Source of the DNA: Paenibacillus sp. P25
Lineage (GTDB): Bacteria > Bacillota > Bacilli > Paenibacillales > NBRC-103111
Length of the DNA stretch: 64,000 nucleotides
Reading direction: 5' to 3'
Assembly: GCA_024704175.1 (NCBI GenBank)
Contig: CP085629.1
Coordinates: 5,270,001-5,334,000, forward strand
Shown: positions 9,031-17,297 of the stretch, in pieces
How positions within the stretch are numbered: position 1 is the first letter of the stretch
How the letters are laid out: each line of letters opens with the position of its first letter
Notes under the pieces: model-generated
Seen by the model: the letters and a program-made list of their open reading frames with translations, nothing else
What the model was told of the DNA's origin: nothing
Database searches by the model: none
Translations under genes and position numbers: made by a program

Positions 9031-9157
9031 CCAGATTTTCGGACTTGCGAAAAGTTTCATCCCCATACCTAAACGCAGGAGTTTTTCGGCACTCAAAATA
9101 AAGTCCTTTCAGTTCCTCTTCCCTCATCATTGTGCTAACTTACTCCTTCCTTTCTCC

Positions 9158-9565
9158 TCAATTCATATGTGACATATATTCAAAAGCTGTAGTTCCATAT
9201 ACGCTTTTAAAGTGTTTATTTAAGTGAGTTAAATCAACAAAACCGCATGCAGCTACTGCAGAATAAATATCTTTACTTTGTTCTATTAACTGTTTTGCAC
9301 GTTCGATTTTACAGTTTAGGAAGTATTGATAGGGTGAAATTCCAGTATGAGCCTTAAATAACCGGATGAACTGAAATTTCGATAAATGAAGCTCTTTACA
9401 AATCTCATCAAGCTTAAGTACATGTTCCCAGCCCGCTTGAAGCATATCCTTTGCTTTACTAATTAGCGCGTTATCTTTCTTGACGTCTGTAGAAAGATTG
9501 GTTTGAATAAGGTTTTCCGCAAAGGATAAGAACAATTCACTGCACAACGCGTCCATTTCAAACAC
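9158..9565 (-). CDS. AraC-family DNA-binding protein (N-terminally truncated)
   Basis: 135 residues with both AraC-type HTH motifs: LKLDEICKELHLSKFQFIRL, FKAHTGISPYQYFLNCKIER and IYSAVAACGFVDLTHLNKHF. The usual N-terminal cupin effector domain of about 120 residues is missing because the lysE gene ends immediately upstream; a fusion-deletion at this junction is likely. The start is GTG at 9565 or ATG at 9556. It probably derives from the regulator of the adjacent lysE. AT-rich codon use like lysE and unlike the gene to the right. Confidence 0.7.
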   Translation of the reverse strand: MFEMDALCSELFLSFAENLIQTNLSTDVKKDNALISKAKDMLQAGWEHVLKLDEICKELHLSKFQFIRLFKAHTGISPYQYFLNCKIERAKQLIEQSKDIYSAVAACGFVDLTHLNKHFKSVYGTTAFEYMSHMN

Positions 9566-9581
9566 CTCTGCATGAGCTTAC

Positions 9582-10159
9582 CTATATCCAGATCATGATG
9601 GCAAAGCATAAGCTAAGAATAAGGCCATCAATAGACTAACAGTCTTATTATGCTTATGTAAGAACTCCTTAAAGATTGTACCGAAAAGAACCCATGTAGT
9701 AAAAGCTGAAAACCCGATCAAAGTTATCGCTATGATACCTATCGACACCGCAGGGAACGCGCTATAGTGCGGTATAATAAAAGTCGGAATCACTGTCATT
9801 GTAAATAGTAATACCTTTGGATTAAAAAACTGCATAAGGAAGCCGGACACAAAGGTAGCGGTTTGGTTTACAGCCCGTTTTGATGTATCCGTTTTGTAAA
9901 TTTGATAAGCGAGATAGAACATATACAAGCTCCCGACGATCCGCATCACTACTAATATTTTCGGTATGGTCGTTATAAGCATCGTGTTCAATCCGGCAGA
10001 AATAACAAGTAATAAACCAAAGCCAATCGTTGCCCCGTACGAATAATTCATTGCCTTCTTTGCCCCATAATTATTCACGGTGGATAATATGACGATATTC
10101 GTTGGTCCTGGGGTAAAAGTGGCAATCATACAGTAAATCAAAAAAGATGTAGTATCCAC
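9582..10159 (-). CDS. LysE/RhtB-family amino-acid exporter (frameshift at C-terminus)
   Basis: About 191-residue membrane protein with six hydrophobic segments. The N-terminal family signature is FTPGPTNIVILSTVNNYG, and FLMQFFNPKVLLFTMTVIPTF is the second conserved block. It probably exports an amino acid or related metabolite. The frame is lost near 9606; in the corrected frame the protein ends AIMIWI with a stop at 9582-9584. It is co-directional with and abuts the AraC fragment. Confidence 0.8.
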
Positions 10160-10291
10160 GAGAATGCTCCTTTCAAGCTCTTCTCATATCCTACATCTTA
10201 AAACGAAATACCATATAGTATATTATTGCAGATATTCAGCTTCTCCCGCCATGGATCTAAGTGGCAAAAGATATGGTTCCTATATGCCGAA

Positions 10292-11581
10292 TCAGTTGAT
10301 CGATGGTGTCGACTTGCCGCTGACGGCCGCCTTCGAGGTCTGAATCGGTTTGACGAAGAAAGCTACGCATAACGCTCCAATGACCGCGAGCCCGCCTGCG
10401 AGCAGGAACGCGCTTGTAAATTGGCCCGTAGACTGCACGATGAAGCCCGTAACCGTAGGTCCGATAATCCCGGAGATATTGGCGAGAAAATGCATGAATC
10501 CGCCGACGCCGCCGACACGTTCCTTTTGCACGGTGTCCTGGATAATCGCCCAGTAGGTGATCGCGGTAAGGTACAGGAAGAACACCGCGGACGCCATCAA
10601 GGTTACGGCTCCCGTGGTCGTATTCACTAGGCCGGCGAGCCCGATGCTTACGGCCGAACCGAGCAGGCAGGTGACCAGCACGACCTTGCGGGAGAACATC
10701 GCGTTGCCCGTCTTTTTATATACATAATCGATAATAAATCCGCCTAGGGTGAAGCCGACAAAGCCGACGGTCCACGGAATCATGGTGGCGAAGCTCATTT
10801 CTTTGATATTGAGATGCCTTGCGTCCGTAAGGTAGCTCGGGAACCAGGTGAGGAAGAAGAACAGGATATAGTTGTACGCAAAGAAGGCAACGGCGGTAAA
10901 CAACACGGTCGGTCGCTTCAAATAATAGGAGAGCGGCGTCTTGGCGGATTCCCCGGCGGTTGTGCTCTCTACGGTCGCTTCTTCTTCCTCTTCTTCCTCT
11001 TCCACCACCTCCGCCCGGCCCGGCGCGTCCTTAACGAACTTCCACCAAACGGCCGCCCATACCAGACCGATTAAGGCAATGATGATAAAAGAAACCTGCC
11101 AGCCCCAGTTCAGGGCAATGACCCCGACGACGGGCCCCGATATGGCGCCCCCGAGCGACGTACCCGACATCGCAATGGCCAAAGCTCTGGCCCGCGACTT
11201 TTGGGGAAACCAGTTGTTGACCATTTTGCTTTGCGACGAGGAGAGCGGCCCCTCCCCCATGCCGAACAGGACGCGGGCGATGAATAAGGAAATAAAATTG
11301 AAGGTCACGGCCGTCAGGCCCGCGAAGACGGACCAGAAGGTCATGGAAGCGGAGAGAACCTTCTTGGGACCGAACAGGTCGGAGGCATAGCCCCCGATAA
11401 AGTTGAAGAGGGCATATCCGATGAAGAAGGCGCTGAAGATCATGCCGAGATGCGCCGCGTCGAGATGGAAGCTCTTTTGGATAAAAGGAGCCGCTACAGA
11501 CAGGGCGGAGCGGTCCATATAATTGATGACGCCCGCCAGAAACAACATGACCAGGATAAAACCTCGTCCTTTAGACAACAT
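10292..11581 (-). CDS. exuT: MFS transporter, ExuT-like (anion:cation symporter family)
   Basis: 429 residues, twelve predicted membrane helices. The N-terminal MFS segment GVINYMDRSALSVAAP, RVLFGMGEGPLSSSQSKMVN, WFPQKSRARALAIAMSGTSL and GGFMHFLANISGIIGPTVTG match the hexuronate/glucarate/galactonate transporters. The central cytoplasmic loop contains a run of glutamates near residue 195. An AAAAGGAGG lies upstream of the start. It is the last gene of the uronate cluster, so it most likely imports glucuronate or galacturonate. Confidence 0.8.
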   Translation of the reverse strand: MLSKGRGFILVMLFLAGVINYMDRSALSVAAPFIQKSFHLDAAHLGMIFSAFFIGYALFNFIGGYASDLFGPKKVLSASMTFWSVFAGLTAVTFNFISLFIARVLFGMGEGPLSSSQSKMVNNWFPQKSRARALAIAMSGTSLGGAISGPVVGVIALNWGWQVSFIIIALIGLVWAAVWWKFVKDAPGRAEVVEEEEEEEEATVESTTAGESAKTPLSYYLKRPTVLFTAVAFFAYNYILFFFLTWFPSYLTDARHLNIKEMSFATMIPWTVGFVGFTLGGFIIDYVYKKTGNAMFSRKVVLVTCLLGSAVSIGLAGLVNTTTGAVTLMASAVFFLYLTAITYWAIIQDTVQKERVGGVGGFMHFLANISGIIGPTVTGFIVQSTGQFTSAFLLAGGLAVIGALCVAFFVKPIQTSKAAVSGKSTPSIN

Positions 11582-11685
11582 CGTGTTTTCCTCCTTTTAG
11601 GTAGGTCGCTGTTCTCCGCTGAGTTCTTGACAGCGTTTTCTTCTTTCCGTATACCTGTAGTCTTAGGAAGGCGATTACCCCAATC

Positions 11686-12762
11686 CTAGGACACTTCGCT
11701 CCGGGCGCTCCGCTCCAAGGAATCCCAGATTCCCCACAAATACATAATGCCGAGCGCTCTGTCGTACAGCCCGTAGCCGGGTCTGCACTGTTCGTTCCAA
11801 ATGTGTCTTCCGTGATCGGGTCTGGCATAGCCGGTGAACCCGGTCTCATGATAAGCCTTTACAATATCGCAAATATCGACGGTGCCGTCGCAGGCGCGGT
11901 GCGAGGTTTCGATAAAATCGCCATTGTCGTAAACCCGCACATTGCGGATATGGGCGAACGGAATCCGGCCGGCAAATTCCCTGACCATCTCGGCCACGTT
12001 GTTATGCGGATTCACTCCGAGCGAGCCGCTGCAGAGCGTTACGCCGTTATAGGGGCTATCCACGAGCTTGAGGAGTCTCCGGATATTGTCCCGGTTCGTA
12101 ATGATCCTCGGCGGCCCGAAGACGGACCACGGCGGATCGTCCGGATGAATGGCCATCTTGATGTCATTCGCTTCGGCGACGGGGATAACCGATTCCAGAA
12201 AATATTGCAGGTTGTTCCATAAATCCTCTTCCGTAACGCTCTTATACGCTTCAAATAAGCTTGCAAGCTGCGCCAGCCGGGCGGGCTCCCAACCGGGCAT
12301 CGTAAAATCGGGGTTGGCTGCGATCTTACCGACCAGCTCCGCCGGATCCATCGCTTCTACCTTCGCCTTTTCGTAGAAAAGCGCCGTCGAACCGTCCTCC
12401 AGCTCTTTAAACAGATCGGTCCGGATCCAATCGAAGACAGGCATAAAATTATAGCAGATCACTTTGACGCCGACTTTCCCCAGCTTGTCGATCGTTCTTT
12501 TATAATTGTCAATGTACTTGTCTCTGGACGGCAGACCCAGCTTAATGTCTTCGTGAATGTTGACGCTTTCAACCACCTCGATGTGGAATCCGTATGCGTC
12601 CGCCTGCCGCTTCACCTCCAGGATCTTATCCATCGGCCATTCTTCCCCTGCCGGCAGATCATGCAGCGCCCATACAATCCCTTCGACGCCCGGAATCTGT
12701 TTGATTTGCTGGAGGGTCACCGTATCGTTCCCTTCCCCATACCATCTGAATACCATTCTCAT
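11686..12762 (-). CDS. uxuA: Mannonate dehydratase
   Basis: Converts D-mannonate to 2-keto-3-deoxygluconate in the glucuronate pathway. About 358 residues, normal length. Recognisable blocks are MVFRWYGEGNDTVTLQQIKQ, WALHDLPAGEEW, ICYNFMPVFDW, MAIHPDDPPW (metal-binding His/Asp), GVTLCSGSLGVNP and YARPDHGRHIW. The start ATG at 12760-12762 is chosen because GGAGGG precedes it by about 9 bases and the further upstream in-frame codons overlap the dehydrogenase gene. It follows that gene by only a few bases. Confidence 0.92.
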   Translation of the reverse strand: MRMVFRWYGEGNDTVTLQQIKQIPGVEGIVWALHDLPAGEEWPMDKILEVKRQADAYGFHIEVVESVNIHEDIKLGLPSRDKYIDNYKRTIDKLGKVGVKVICYNFMPVFDWIRTDLFKELEDGSTALFYEKAKVEAMDPAELVGKIAANPDFTMPGWEPARLAQLASLFEAYKSVTEEDLWNNLQYFLESVIPVAEANDIKMAIHPDDPPWSVFGPPRIITNRDNIRRLLKLVDSPYNGVTLCSGSLGVNPHNNVAEMVREFAGRIPFAHIRNVRVYDNGDFIETSHRACDGTVDICDIVKAYHETGFTGYARPDHGRHIWNEQCRPGYGLYDRALGIMYLWGIWDSLERSARSEVS

Positions 12763-12766
12763 CCTC

Positions 12767-13798
12767 TTATCCCTCCGGGTAATCTTCATAGTTCAAAATG
12801 ATTTTCGTTACCTTCTCCGGGGTATTCCGGGCCGTCTGCAAAGCTTCCTCGATTGCGGCGAAGGGCATGATCCGGGTGATAAAAGCCTCGCTTATTTCCG
12901 GATTCTCCTGAAGAAACGCCAGCACCCCGGGAAATTTGTTCACGCTGTGCCGGGTGCCCAGCAGCTCCACGTCCTTTTTGGTCAGAAGCTGCCCCGGGAA
13001 AACGACATCCTTGCCGGTCAGACCCACAATGACGATCCGCCCGCCGGGGCTGACCAGATGAATCGTTTGGCCGATGGTAAGAGGAAGACCGGCGCATTCG
13101 ATCACCACGTTGGACCCTTCGCCATGAGTCCATTCGTCCACGGCTTGAAGCGTATCCTTGTCCTTCGGATTGATCAGGACATCCGCCCCGAACCTGGCGG
13201 CGAGCGCGAGCCTCTCCGGGACCGGGTCTACCGCGAACACCTGCACCTTATACTTCTTCTTGATTTGGGCAAGAACGGCCAGCCCGATGGGCCCCAAGCC
13301 CAGAATCGTCACGGTCTCCCCGTCCCGCGCCCCGCCCGCTCTACCGCCTGCGCGCCGATCGTGAACGGCTCGCACAGCGCACCCGTTTCAAATTTCATCC
13401 CCTCCGGCATAGGATGGACCTGGCGTTCGGGCACCACCAGGTAATCCGCGAACCCCCGGCACGCACAGAGCCGATCATGCCGATATTCGCGCAGGCGTTG
13501 TATTTGCCGATACGGCACGGATAGCATGCCCCGCAGGGCACGGCGGGCTCGATGACCACGCTCTCCCCGCTTGCCGTCCGGTTACCCCCGGTCCGGTCTC
13601 TTCGATCACTCCCGCCAGCTCATGGCCGAAGATTTGCGGATACCTGGCGTACGGATTCGAGCCGTCATAGAAGTGAACGTCGCCGCCACAAATTCCCGCC
13701 GCTTTCACGCGAACCAGCACCTCCCCGGGACCGGGAACGGGCCGCGGCACATCCTGAAATTCAATCGTAAACGGTTTCAACATCACTGCTGCCAACAT
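12767..13798 (-). CDS. Zinc-type alcohol dehydrogenase, YjmD-like (several frameshifts)
   Basis: Medium-chain dehydrogenase of about 340 residues. Segments: LKPFTIEFQDVPRPVPGPGE, AAGICGGDVHFYDG (catalytic zinc cysteine), IFGHELAGVIEETG (zinc His-Glu), a cysteine-rich structural zinc region, GALCEPFTIGAQAVERAG, and the NAD fold VTILGLGPIGLAVLAQ. The frame changes at least three times between about 13300 and 13570, in GC-rich runs. The start at 13798 has GGAGGAACACGC before it. The B. subtilis uronate locus has a similar gene (yjmD) next to uxuA. The substrate is probably a uronate-derived polyol acid (inference). Confidence 0.75.
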
Positions 13799-13827
13799 GC
13801 GTGTTCCTCCTCCACCCATATATAAAT

Positions 13828-13855
13828 ACTAGTATACATATACTTGTATACCAGT
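13828..13855. promoter_or_regulatory. Candidate GntR operator upstream of the uronate dehydrogenase
   Basis: ACTAGTATAC followed by ACTTGTATACCAGT. The latter differs at two positions from the perfect palindrome ACTTGTATACAAGT upstream of gntR. It lies about 30 bases before the dehydrogenase start, suggesting direct repression of the catabolic genes. Confidence 0.65.
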
Positions 13856-13920
13856 TAGCAGCCCATTTTTTCTTACGACGGGTCCGAGAACCCGCCTCGA
13901 CTGCAAAGGAATGCCGCCGT

Positions 13921-14628
13921 TCACTCATCCTCCTTGAAATAGCCTGCATATTTGGCGATAATCTTCGGAATATCGGGCTCCAGTCGCCGCAGATGGTGCA
14001 TCAGTATTTGCTCCGCCGCCTGCTCGTCGTTCCCAGCTACAGCACGCAGCAGTTTTTCATGCTGCTCGATCAGGATCGTCATATGATGGGCTTCTTTCAA
14101 CTCAAGATAACGCATTCGGTTCAGATGCCCTCGCATGTGGAACACGACGGACAGCAGCGTCTGGTTGCCGGTCAGCCCCAGGAACAGATTGTGAAACGCT
14201 TCGTCCGAATGGAGAAACGGGATATACTCCCCGCCCGCCGCGGCCGCCTGCTGCTGCTTGAGTAAATCCTCCGCCTGCGCCCGCGCATTCCTGTACATTT
14301 CCTCTTCTTCGTTCCAGCTCTTCGCAATCTCGCGGAAAGCGCTGACTTCCAGGCTTTCCCGGATGAAACGGGCTTCCTCCACCTTCTTCCTGGAGAGATA
14401 GGCCACCCGGGCTCCCCGGCGCGGAAGAATTTCAATCAATTCCTCCTTGAGCAGCATGAGAAATGCTTCGCGAACCGGCGTCCGGCTTACCCCCAGCGAG
14501 GAGGCGAGCTCATTCTCGTACACCATTTGCCCGGGCTCCAAACGCAGCGAAATGATGGCGTCCCGAATTTCCTTGTAAGCACTTTCACCTAATGTTTTCC
14601 TTTGTTTAGAGATCTGGGTCAGCTTCAT
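13921..14628 (-). CDS. GntR-family (FadR subfamily) regulator of uronate genes
   Basis: About 235 residues. N-terminal winged HTH (AYKEIRDAIISLRLEPGQMV, YENELASSLGVSRTPVREAF) and a helical FCD effector domain with the metal-binding pattern (FHNLFLGLTGNQTL, EQHEKLLRAVAGNDEQAA, MHHLRR). The start at 14628 follows AGGTGG. It is upstream of and co-directional with the dehydrogenase, uxuA and exuT genes, and near-identical palindromes lie before it and before the dehydrogenase. It is probably an ExuR/UxuR-type repressor (inference from context). Confidence 0.85.
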   Translation of the reverse strand: MKLTQISKQRKTLGESAYKEIRDAIISLRLEPGQMVYENELASSLGVSRTPVREAFLMLLKEELIEILPRRGARVAYLSRKKVEEARFIRESLEVSAFREIAKSWNEEEEMYRNARAQAEDLLKQQQAAAAGGEYIPFLHSDEAFHNLFLGLTGNQTLLSVVFHMRGHLNRMRYLELKEAHHMTILIEQHEKLLRAVAGNDEQAAEQILMHHLRRLEPDIPKIIAKYAGYFKEDE

Positions 14629-14697
14629 CATTTCCACCTGATTTCCGGAGTTTTACAACACCAATATACTATAAGCGCCTTCCCGTTTCAATAGTAT

Positions 14698-14711
14698 ACT
14701 TGTATACAAGT
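14698..14711. promoter_or_regulatory. GntR operator, perfect palindrome
   Basis: ACTTGTATACAAGT, a perfect 14-bp palindrome about 70 bases upstream of gntR. The near-copy at 13842-13855 supports it as the regulator's own site. Confidence 0.7.
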
Positions 14712-14875
14712 ATTCATAACTCAATGCCCCAAATTTCCAAGTTGACGAAAACAGGACGCCTCTCCTAATCTTGACGCTTTGGAACAAATGGGATATAGTG
14801 GCTGTCGGGCGGGAGTGAAAGGCTTATGGTTTCTACGATTTTTGAAACTCATTATTTCCGGAAGAGGGGATAGAA

Positions 14876-15238
14876 GTGGCGATTCTTAGTACGGTATTGG
14901 TCGCGTTGGTAGCGATAGAGCATGTATATATTTTAATTCTTGAGATGTTTATGTGGACTACCCCAAGGGCAAGAAAAGCTTTCGGTACCAATGAAGCCTA
15001 CGCAGAACAGACGAAATCTCTTGCCGCCAACCAAGGGCTTTACAACGGTTTTTTGGCGGCAGGTCTAGCTTGGGGGCTTATCCACCCCAATCCGGCCTTC
15101 GGCCACCAGCTTCAACTGTTCTTTCTCGGTTGTGTCATTGTTGCCGCAATCTATGGAAGTGCGACTGCCAAAAGGTCGATATTGTTCGTTCAAGGGCTCC
15201 CTGCTTTAGCCGCTCTGGCGACCGTACTTGCGGCATAA
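14876..15238 (+). CDS. DUF1304 family membrane protein
   Basis: 120 residues, GTG start preceded by GGAAGAGGGG. Four hydrophobic helices; the family pattern is visible in VALVAIEHVYILILEMFMW, the polar segment with NQGLYNGFLAAGLAWGL, and the C-terminal FVQGLPALAALATVL. No enzymatic function is known for this family. Stands alone with its own terminator. Confidence 0.8.
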   Translation: MAILSTVLVALVAIEHVYILILEMFMWTTPRARKAFGTNEAYAEQTKSLAANQGLYNGFLAAGLAWGLIHPNPAFGHQLQLFFLGCVIVAAIYGSATAKRSILFVQGLPALAALATVLAA

Positions 15239-15240
15239 AA

Positions 15241-15275
15241 GCCGGCTCCATCCGCTCTAGGAACCGGCCTTTTTC
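15241..15275 (+). terminator. Terminator after the DUF1304 gene
   Basis: GCCGGCTCC pairs with GGAACCGGC (one mismatch) followed by CTTTTT. Confidence 0.75.
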
Positions 15276-15318
15276 CAAGGTTATCGTTTCATCTTACTTT
15301 TTGTTTTTCGTGGTATAT

Positions 15319-15609
15319 CTATTGGATCCCGTCTTTAAAATGCGGCCGATAGTGTTTATCTCCTTTATGGTTCTCGTCATCGACCGTTTCTTCCAGAACT
15401 TCCAAGATCGCGGCACGGGCCAGCTGCAGTCCTTTCCGGAGGCCGGCTTCATATTCACCCGATATTTCATGATCGCCGCCGATTCGGGCGCGGGCCACCT
15501 CCTCATAATGGCCCTGCTCTTTATCGTTAATCCGGTCGGCCACATGCACAATAAATTTGCTGACATCCCGGTGAGCACCTGTCAATTTTTTGGCTTCTTC
15601 TTTTAGCAT
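15319..15609 (-). CDS. Small protein of unknown function under a c-di-AMP riboswitch
   Basis: 96 residues, hydrophilic and helical, beginning MLKEEAKKLTGAHRDVSKFI and ending HKGDKHYRPHFKDGIQ. No signal peptide or membrane segment. I do not recognise the family. The start at 15609 has GACGAGG about 5-9 bases upstream; longer in-frame starts would run into the riboswitch terminator. Directly upstream are a sigma-A promoter, a ydaO-type aptamer and an intrinsic terminator, so expression should fall when c-di-AMP is high. Known genes under this switch serve potassium or osmolyte transport and wall hydrolysis, so an osmotic or envelope role is possible (inference). Confidence 0.65.
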   Translation of the reverse strand: MLKEEAKKLTGAHRDVSKFIVHVADRINDKEQGHYEEVARARIGGDHEISGEYEAGLRKGLQLARAAILEVLEETVDDENHKGDKHYRPHFKDGIQ

Positions 15610-15649
15610 TGGACCTCGTCTCCTCATCACGTTTTCGAATTTCGGGCAA

Positions 15650-15682
15650 TAAAAAACCACAGAGGCGCATGGCACTCCGTGG
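15650..15682 (-). terminator. Riboswitch expression-platform terminator
   Basis: Minus strand CCACGGAG ... CTCTGTGG followed directly by TTTTTTATT. It lies between the aptamer and the 96-residue gene, as expected of a transcription-terminating OFF switch. Confidence 0.8.
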
Positions 15683-15702
15683 TCAATGTTCATTGATCAT
15701 GG

Positions 15703-15885
15703 CGGTCATCCTCTCTCATGCGACGCTTACGAGGTTAGCTGACGGATTCGGGCAGTGAGATTGCCCTACCCCTGGGCTTTCGATGCATGCATGCCCAGAG
15801 GATTCACCCCATGCGACGGGCCGATTTAACGGTTATCGCGTTTGGTTCCCCGTTCCTTGCGGATTCAGCGAATCAGGAACGATAT
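15703..15885 (-). promoter_or_regulatory. Cyclic di-AMP riboswitch (ydaO-yuaA motif)
   Basis: Minus-strand signature elements in order: TGATTCGCTGAATCCGC, GGAACGGGGAACCAAA, GGGGTGAATCC, GGGGTAGGGCAATCTC, CTGCCCGAATCCGTCAGC and TAACCTCGTAAGCGTCGC followed by ATGAGAGAGG. These are the conserved blocks of the B. subtilis ydaO leader in the same order and spacing. Known family behaviour is gene repression on binding c-di-AMP. Confidence 0.92.
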
Positions 15886-15901
15886 TCGGTTGATGAACTG
15901 A

Positions 15902-15930
15902 ATATTACGCTCGCCGCTGCAAAATGTAAA
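15902..15930 (-). promoter_or_regulatory. Sigma-A promoter of the riboswitch transcript
   Basis: Minus strand TTTACA, 17-nt spacer, TAATAT, placing the transcription start just before the aptamer. Confidence 0.65.
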
Positions 15931-16158
15931 ATCCCCTTCCAAGCGAAATCGCGGCGCTCGATGGAAAATCCTTCGTTTGTCGCCGCTTACAGTTCGGCTA
16001 TTCTTTTGTTATCATGAGTTTTCTTACGAAAGCTCCGCTTTACGCGGCCTAACCGCAACAGATAACGCCCCAGCGGTTCCCCGGAATCTTACGTTTTCCA
16101 TCTTGGCCTATGTGCCGTATACTGGGAATAGACAAATATGAAACCAAGGTGTGATCCC

Positions 16159-16812
16159 ATGTCTCCCCGTACGGACAAACAGAACGAGCTCATTCGCGAG
16201 CAGCGCAAGCAGGAAATTTTGCAGGCGGCTATTGAGGTCTATGTAGCCAAGGGCTATTCGGTCGCGACCCTCAGCGATATTGCCGATCAGGCCGGCCTTG
16301 CCCATGGGCTGGTGTATTACTACTTCAAGAATAAGAAGAGGCTTTTCCGCGAGCTATACGAAAGTATGATGGACCAGTCCCTTCGCTTCACAACCGAATA
16401 CTTCGAACAGGATGCGCCGGTGCTCGAACAGCTTCGGAACTACGCCCTGCTCATCTGCGGGCGTGTCATCAAGGATCCTCAGACCCAGCGTTTCTACATG
16501 CGAATCGGCCTGGATCTGCATCATCTGTATGAGCCTGGGGAACTGTCGCCCTTCGAATGGATGAAGAGCTTTATCCAGCCGATGGCGCAAGCGGTCGACA
16601 ATGGCATTCGTCAAGGGGTCGTCCGTCAAGGGGACGCCAATCTGATGGCCATGCAGTTTTGGGGAGCAATCTCCCAAGGTATGAACTATCTGGATCAGTT
16701 GCTGCAGGATCTGGTCGCCCAGGGCCTCACGGAGACGGAAATCAGCAGCATCATGAACGAGAAGTTCCGGCAGATCGCCGAATCGGCCGTTTCGTTTTTC
16801 AGGCCGGATTAA
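16159..16812 (+). CDS. TetR/AcrR-family regulator
   Basis: 217 residues. HTH: REQRKQEILQAAIEVYVAKG, YSVATLSDIADQAGLAHGLV, YYYFKNKKRLFREL; the remainder is a helical ligand-binding domain. The start ATG at 16159 follows AAGGTG by 8 bases; an upstream in-frame ATG at 16138 lacks a ribosome binding site. It precedes an SRPBCC protein and an NAD(P)H quinone-reductase-like gene on the same strand and is probably their regulator. Confidence 0.85.
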   Translation: MSPRTDKQNELIREQRKQEILQAAIEVYVAKGYSVATLSDIADQAGLAHGLVYYYFKNKKRLFRELYESMMDQSLRFTTEYFEQDAPVLEQLRNYALLICGRVIKDPQTQRFYMRIGLDLHHLYEPGELSPFEWMKSFIQPMAQAVDNGIRQGVVRQGDANLMAMQFWGAISQGMNYLDQLLQDLVAQGLTETEISSIMNEKFRQIAESAVSFFRPD

Positions 16813-16877
16813 ATTTACAGATTATGGTTGACTGAGAACTCAATCAAAAATATAATAAGGTCAAGGAGCGTGATCTT

Positions 16878-17297
16878 TTGTCAACGATTTACAAGGAAAT
16901 CATACTGGATGCCTCGCCCGAGCAGGTATGGGGCGCGGTCAGCGACGTAGGTGCCGTTCATCATCGTCTGGTCCCCGGCTATACCGAGAACACTCTGATG
17001 GACGGTCACGAAAGAACGCTCATCCTGCCGAACGGCGGTATGGTGCGCGAACTCATCGTTTCCGTCGATGCATCGGAACGCCGAATGGCGTACGCGGTCA
17101 AAGAAGGGCGCATGCCCCTATTGCATCATCATGCCTCCTTCCAAGTCTTTCCCCATGATGGCGGCGGAGCCAGGCTGGTCTGGATCACCGACTTCCTGCC
17201 GGAGCATCTCGCCCCCGAGATTGAAGCGCGTGTCAATCGCGGAGCCGAGGTCATGAAAGAGACCATCGAGGCCGAAGCTAAAGGAGGAGATCGATGA
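16878..17297 (+). CDS. SRPBCC-family ligand-binding protein
   Basis: 139 residues, TTG start preceded by AAGGAG. START/Bet v1-like fold predicted from IYKEIILDASPEQVWGAVSD at the N-terminus, the central strands and a long C-terminal helix (EIEARVNRGAEVMKETIE). Such proteins bind hydrophobic ligands or act as cyclases; no specific function can be given. Its stop overlaps the next gene by 4 bases (ATGA). Confidence 0.8.
   Translation: MSTIYKEIILDASPEQVWGAVSDVGAVHHRLVPGYTENTLMDGHERTLILPNGGMVRELIVSVDASERRMAYAVKEGRMPLLHHHASFQVFPHDGGGARLVWITDFLPEHLAPEIEARVNRGAEVMKETIEAEAKGGDR

Larger units (their letters stand above)
8792..9106 (-). mobile_element. Short non-autonomous IS200/IS605-type element with TnpB guide-RNA scaffold
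   Basis: Read on the minus strand. The left end has the subterminal hairpin CTCCTGCG-TTTA-GGTATGGGG (about 9062-9086), preceded by TTTAT, a motif like known TnpB target-adjacent motifs. The right end has the hairpin CCCCTGCC-TTCA-GGCATGGGG (8800-8819) and terminates AGTCGTCAC at 8792. Both hairpins share the bulged T typical of IS605 ends. The right 90 bases closely match the sequence after the decayed tnpB at 58763-58855. No tnpA or tnpB is inside, so this looks like an internal-deletion derivative of about 310 bp that keeps the right-end omega/reRNA region. Confidence 0.7.
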
